Source: Nonomuraea sp. | Lineage (GTDB): Bacteria > Actinomycetota > Actinomycetes > Streptosporangiales > Streptosporangiaceae | Length of the DNA: 15,820 nt | Assembly (NCBI GenBank): GCA_013362835.1 | Contig: JABFVJ010000383.1 | Coordinates: 1 to 15,820 of the forward strand | Direction: 5' to 3' | Notes under the pieces: model-generated | The model's database searches: none | Told to the model about the DNA's origin: nothing | The model's input: only the letters and a program-made list of their open reading frames with translations | In this document: piece after piece, positions 14,218 through 15,820 of the stretch | Position numbering within the stretch: the first letter of the stretch is position 1 | Layout: every line of letters begins with the position of its first letter | Program-made: the position numbers and the translations under genes

Positions 14218-15450
14218 GTGAGTGCGAACCGGGTACGTGTCGCCGTCACCGGGCTTGGCGCGACGACGCCCGTCGGTGGAGACGTCACCTCGACCTGGAC
14301 GGCGCTCCTCGCCGGTCAGTCGGGTGTTGAGACGCTCACCGCGGAGTGGATCGACTCCGTCCCCGTGAGGTTCGCGGGGACGGCGGCGGTCGACCCGACC
14401 GAGGTGCTGCCTCGTCCCGAGTCCCGCCGCCTCGACCGCAGCGAGCAACTCGCCCTGGTCGCCGCCAGGGAGGCCTGGCAGGACGCCGGAGCCCCCGAGG
14501 TGGCGCCCGAGCGGCTCGGCGTCGTCGTCTCCAGCGGCATCGGCGGCATCACGACCACTCTCAGCGCCTACGACACCTGGAAGGAGCGCGGCTGGAACCG
14601 GCTGTCGCCCTTCACGGTGCCGATGCTCATGCCCAACGGCCCGGCCGCCTGGATCGGCCTCGACCTGGGCGCCCAGGCCGGCGTGCACGCCACGGTGTCC
14701 GCCTGCGCGTCGGGCGCCGAGGCGATCGGCTACGCGATGGACATGATCAGGCTCGGCCGCGCCGACGTGGTGGTCGCGGGCGGCACCGAGGCCGCCATCC
14801 ACGGCCTCAACATCGCCGCCTTCGCCGCCGCGCGGGCCATGTCCACCCGCAACGACGACCCGCAGGGCGCCTCCAGGCCGTGGGACCGCGACCGTGACGG
14901 CTTCGTGCTGGGCGAGGGCGCCGGCATCGTGGTGCTGGAGTCCGAGGAGCACGCCAAGGCGCGCGGCGCGCGGATCTACGCCTACGCGGCGGGCGTCGGC
15001 TACTCCGCCGACTCCCACCACATCACCCAGCCCGAGCCCGAGGGCCGGGGCATCATCATGGCGATGACGCAGGCGCTGACCGACGCCGAGGTCACCGGCC
15101 TCGACGTCAAGCACGTCAACGCCCATGCCACCTCCACCCCGGCGGGCGACGTCGGCGAGGTGCAGGCCGTGGCCAAGGCCATCGGCACCCACCCGCTGGT
15201 CACCTCGACCAAGTCCATGACCGGCCATCTGCTCGGCGGCGCCGGCGGCATCGAGTCCGTCTTCACGATCAAGGCGCTGCAGGAGCGGATCGTCCCCGCC
15301 ACCATCAACCTCGACAACCTCGACGACGGCATCGAGGTGGACATCGTCCACGGCGCCAACCGCGCGCTGCCCGGCGGTGACATCGCCGCCGTCAACAACT
15401 CCTTCGGGTTCGGCGGCCACAACGTCACCGTCGTGTTCAAGGGGGCCTGA
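14218..15450 (+). CDS. fabF: Beta-ketoacyl-ACP synthase II
   Basis: FabF elongates acyl-ACP by condensation with malonyl-ACP. The 410-residue product has the ketosynthase Cys163 in [10 protein letters not shown], His303 in [11 protein letters not shown], Lys332 and His337 in [13 protein letters not shown], and the closing NSFGFGGHN glycine-rich turn. The length and single ketosynthase domain fit a chromosomal FabF; no chain-length-factor partner with a Gln in place of Cys follows, so a type II polyketide origin is unlikely. GTG at 14218 has AAGGAG eight bases upstream. The stop overlaps the start of the carboxylase gene by one base (TGATG), so the two are translationally coupled. Confidence 0.96.
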   Translation: MSANRVRVAVTGLGATTPVGGDVTSTWTALLAGQSGVETLTAEWIDSVPVRFAGTAAVDPTEVLPRPESRRLDRSEQLALVAAREAWQDAGAPEVAPERLGVVVSSGIGGITTTLSAYDTWKERGWNRLSPFTVPMLMPNGPAAWIGLDLGAQAGVHATVSACASGAEAIGYAMDMIRLGRADVVVAGGTEAAIHGLNIAAFAAARAMSTRNDDPQGASRPWDRDRDGFVLGEGAGIVVLESEEHAKARGARIYAYAAGVGYSADSHHITQPEPEGRGIIMAMTQALTDAEVTGLDVKHVNAHATSTPAGDVGEVQAVAKAIGTHPLVTSTKSMTGHLLGGAGGIESVFTIKALQERIVPATINLDNLDDGIEVDIVHGANRALPGGDIAAVNNSFGFGGHNVTVVFKGA

Positions 15451-15820
15451 TGACCGTACTGGACAGCGGGGTGACGGAGGGCTCCGATCAGGAGCCCGCC
15501 GATCCCCGTGATCCAGTCGTTCGTCTGGCCGCGCTGCTCGACGAGGGCTCGGCGCGGCTCATCACCCCCGAGGACAAGAGTGGCGTGCTCGCCGCCATGG
15601 GCCGCGTCGAGGGCGTGCCCGTGGTGGCCTTCTGCAGCGACGCCCGCTTCCAGGGCGGCGCGATGGGCGCCGAGGGCTGCGAGCACATCGTGCACGCCTA
15701 CGACGTGGCCGTCCGCGAACGGGTGCCGGTCATCGGGATCTGGCACTCCGGCGGCGCGCGACTCGCCGAAGGCGTCGAGTCGCTGCACGCCGTCGGGCGC
15801 GTGTTCGCCGCCATGACCAC
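15450..15820 (+). CDS. Acyl-CoA carboxylase beta (carboxyltransferase) subunit, 5' part only
   Basis: The reading frame starts at ATG 15450, overlapping the fabF stop, and remains open to the window edge (123 complete codons). The translated part resembles the N-terminal half of the crotonase-fold carboxyltransferase subunits (PccB/AccD type). It begins with LAALLDEGSARLITP, then GRVEGVPVVAFCSDARFQGGAMG, and the oxyanion-type motif IWHSGGARLAEGVESL (97-112). These subunits move a carboxyl group from biotin to acetyl- or propionyl-CoA. Linkage to fabF recalls the mycobacterial kasB-accD6 arrangement, so malonyl-CoA supply for this operon is the likely job. Substrate choice depends on residues beyond the edge. 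Confidence 0.85.
   Translation, partial: MTVLDSGVTEGSDQEPADPRDPVVRLAALLDEGSARLITPEDKSGVLAAMGRVEGVPVVAFCSDARFQGGAMGAEGCEHIVHAYDVAVRERVPVIGIWHSGGARLAEGVESLHAVGRVFAAMT

Noticed and set aside
14218..15450. Polyketide ketosynthase cluster
   Set aside because: There is a single ketosynthase with the standard fatty acid partners fabD, fabH and acpP and a FasR regulator upstream; no chain-length factor, cyclase or tailoring genes.

Overview
The window is high-GC actinobacterial chromosome with dense genes and strong G/C preference at third codon positions. It most resembles a filamentous actinomycete of the Streptosporangiaceae or Streptomyces type. Supporting evidence is a homodimeric-type pyruvate dehydrogenase E1 (AceE), a mycothiol-linked DinB-fold protein, a FasR-type PucR regulator and a type II fatty acid synthase operon. 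The family assignment is inferred from gene content; no marker RNA is present.

Layout. Positions 1-583 hold no convincing gene. There is a short Walker A-like fragment on the minus strand at the left edge and a long G-rich tract. Positions 560-794 are an AT-richer promoter and a structured leader for aceE (795-3542), which ends at a perfect 16-bp terminator hairpin. Next come a secreted lipoprotein peptidase of the S33 tripeptidyl-aminopeptidase type (3728-5224) and a maleylpyruvate-isomerase-fold protein (5235-5981), probably one transcript ended by a hairpin at 5993-6037. Facing them on the minus strand are a PHP-domain protein with a PolX-like N-terminus but no polymerase core (7512-8534), a WYL-domain regulator (6693-7424) and a small VOC-fold protein (6262-6618). 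Between the converging units lies a degenerate 39-bp tandem repeat (6125-6235).

On the plus strand, a good promoter (8569-8598) drives a tightly packed trio: a DUF1190/YgiB-like membrane-anchored protein, an ATP-grasp enzyme of the glutathionylspermidine-synthase family lacking the amidase half, and a DUF350 membrane protein. This is the actinobacterial counterpart of the E. coli yjfL-yjfM-yjfC and ygiB-ygiC sets. It is the least understood system in the window: actinobacteria normally make mycothiol rather than glutathione, so its substrate is unknown.

The right end is lipid synthesis: fasR (10726-11898), then fabD, fabH, acpP, fabF and the start of an acyl-CoA carboxylase beta subunit that runs off the edge. 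FabD loads malonyl groups on the acyl carrier protein, FabH starts chains, FabF elongates them, and the carboxylase probably supplies malonyl-CoA. A perfect inverted repeat between fasR and fabD is a good candidate operator. AceE, at the other end of the window, makes the acetyl-CoA that this pathway consumes.
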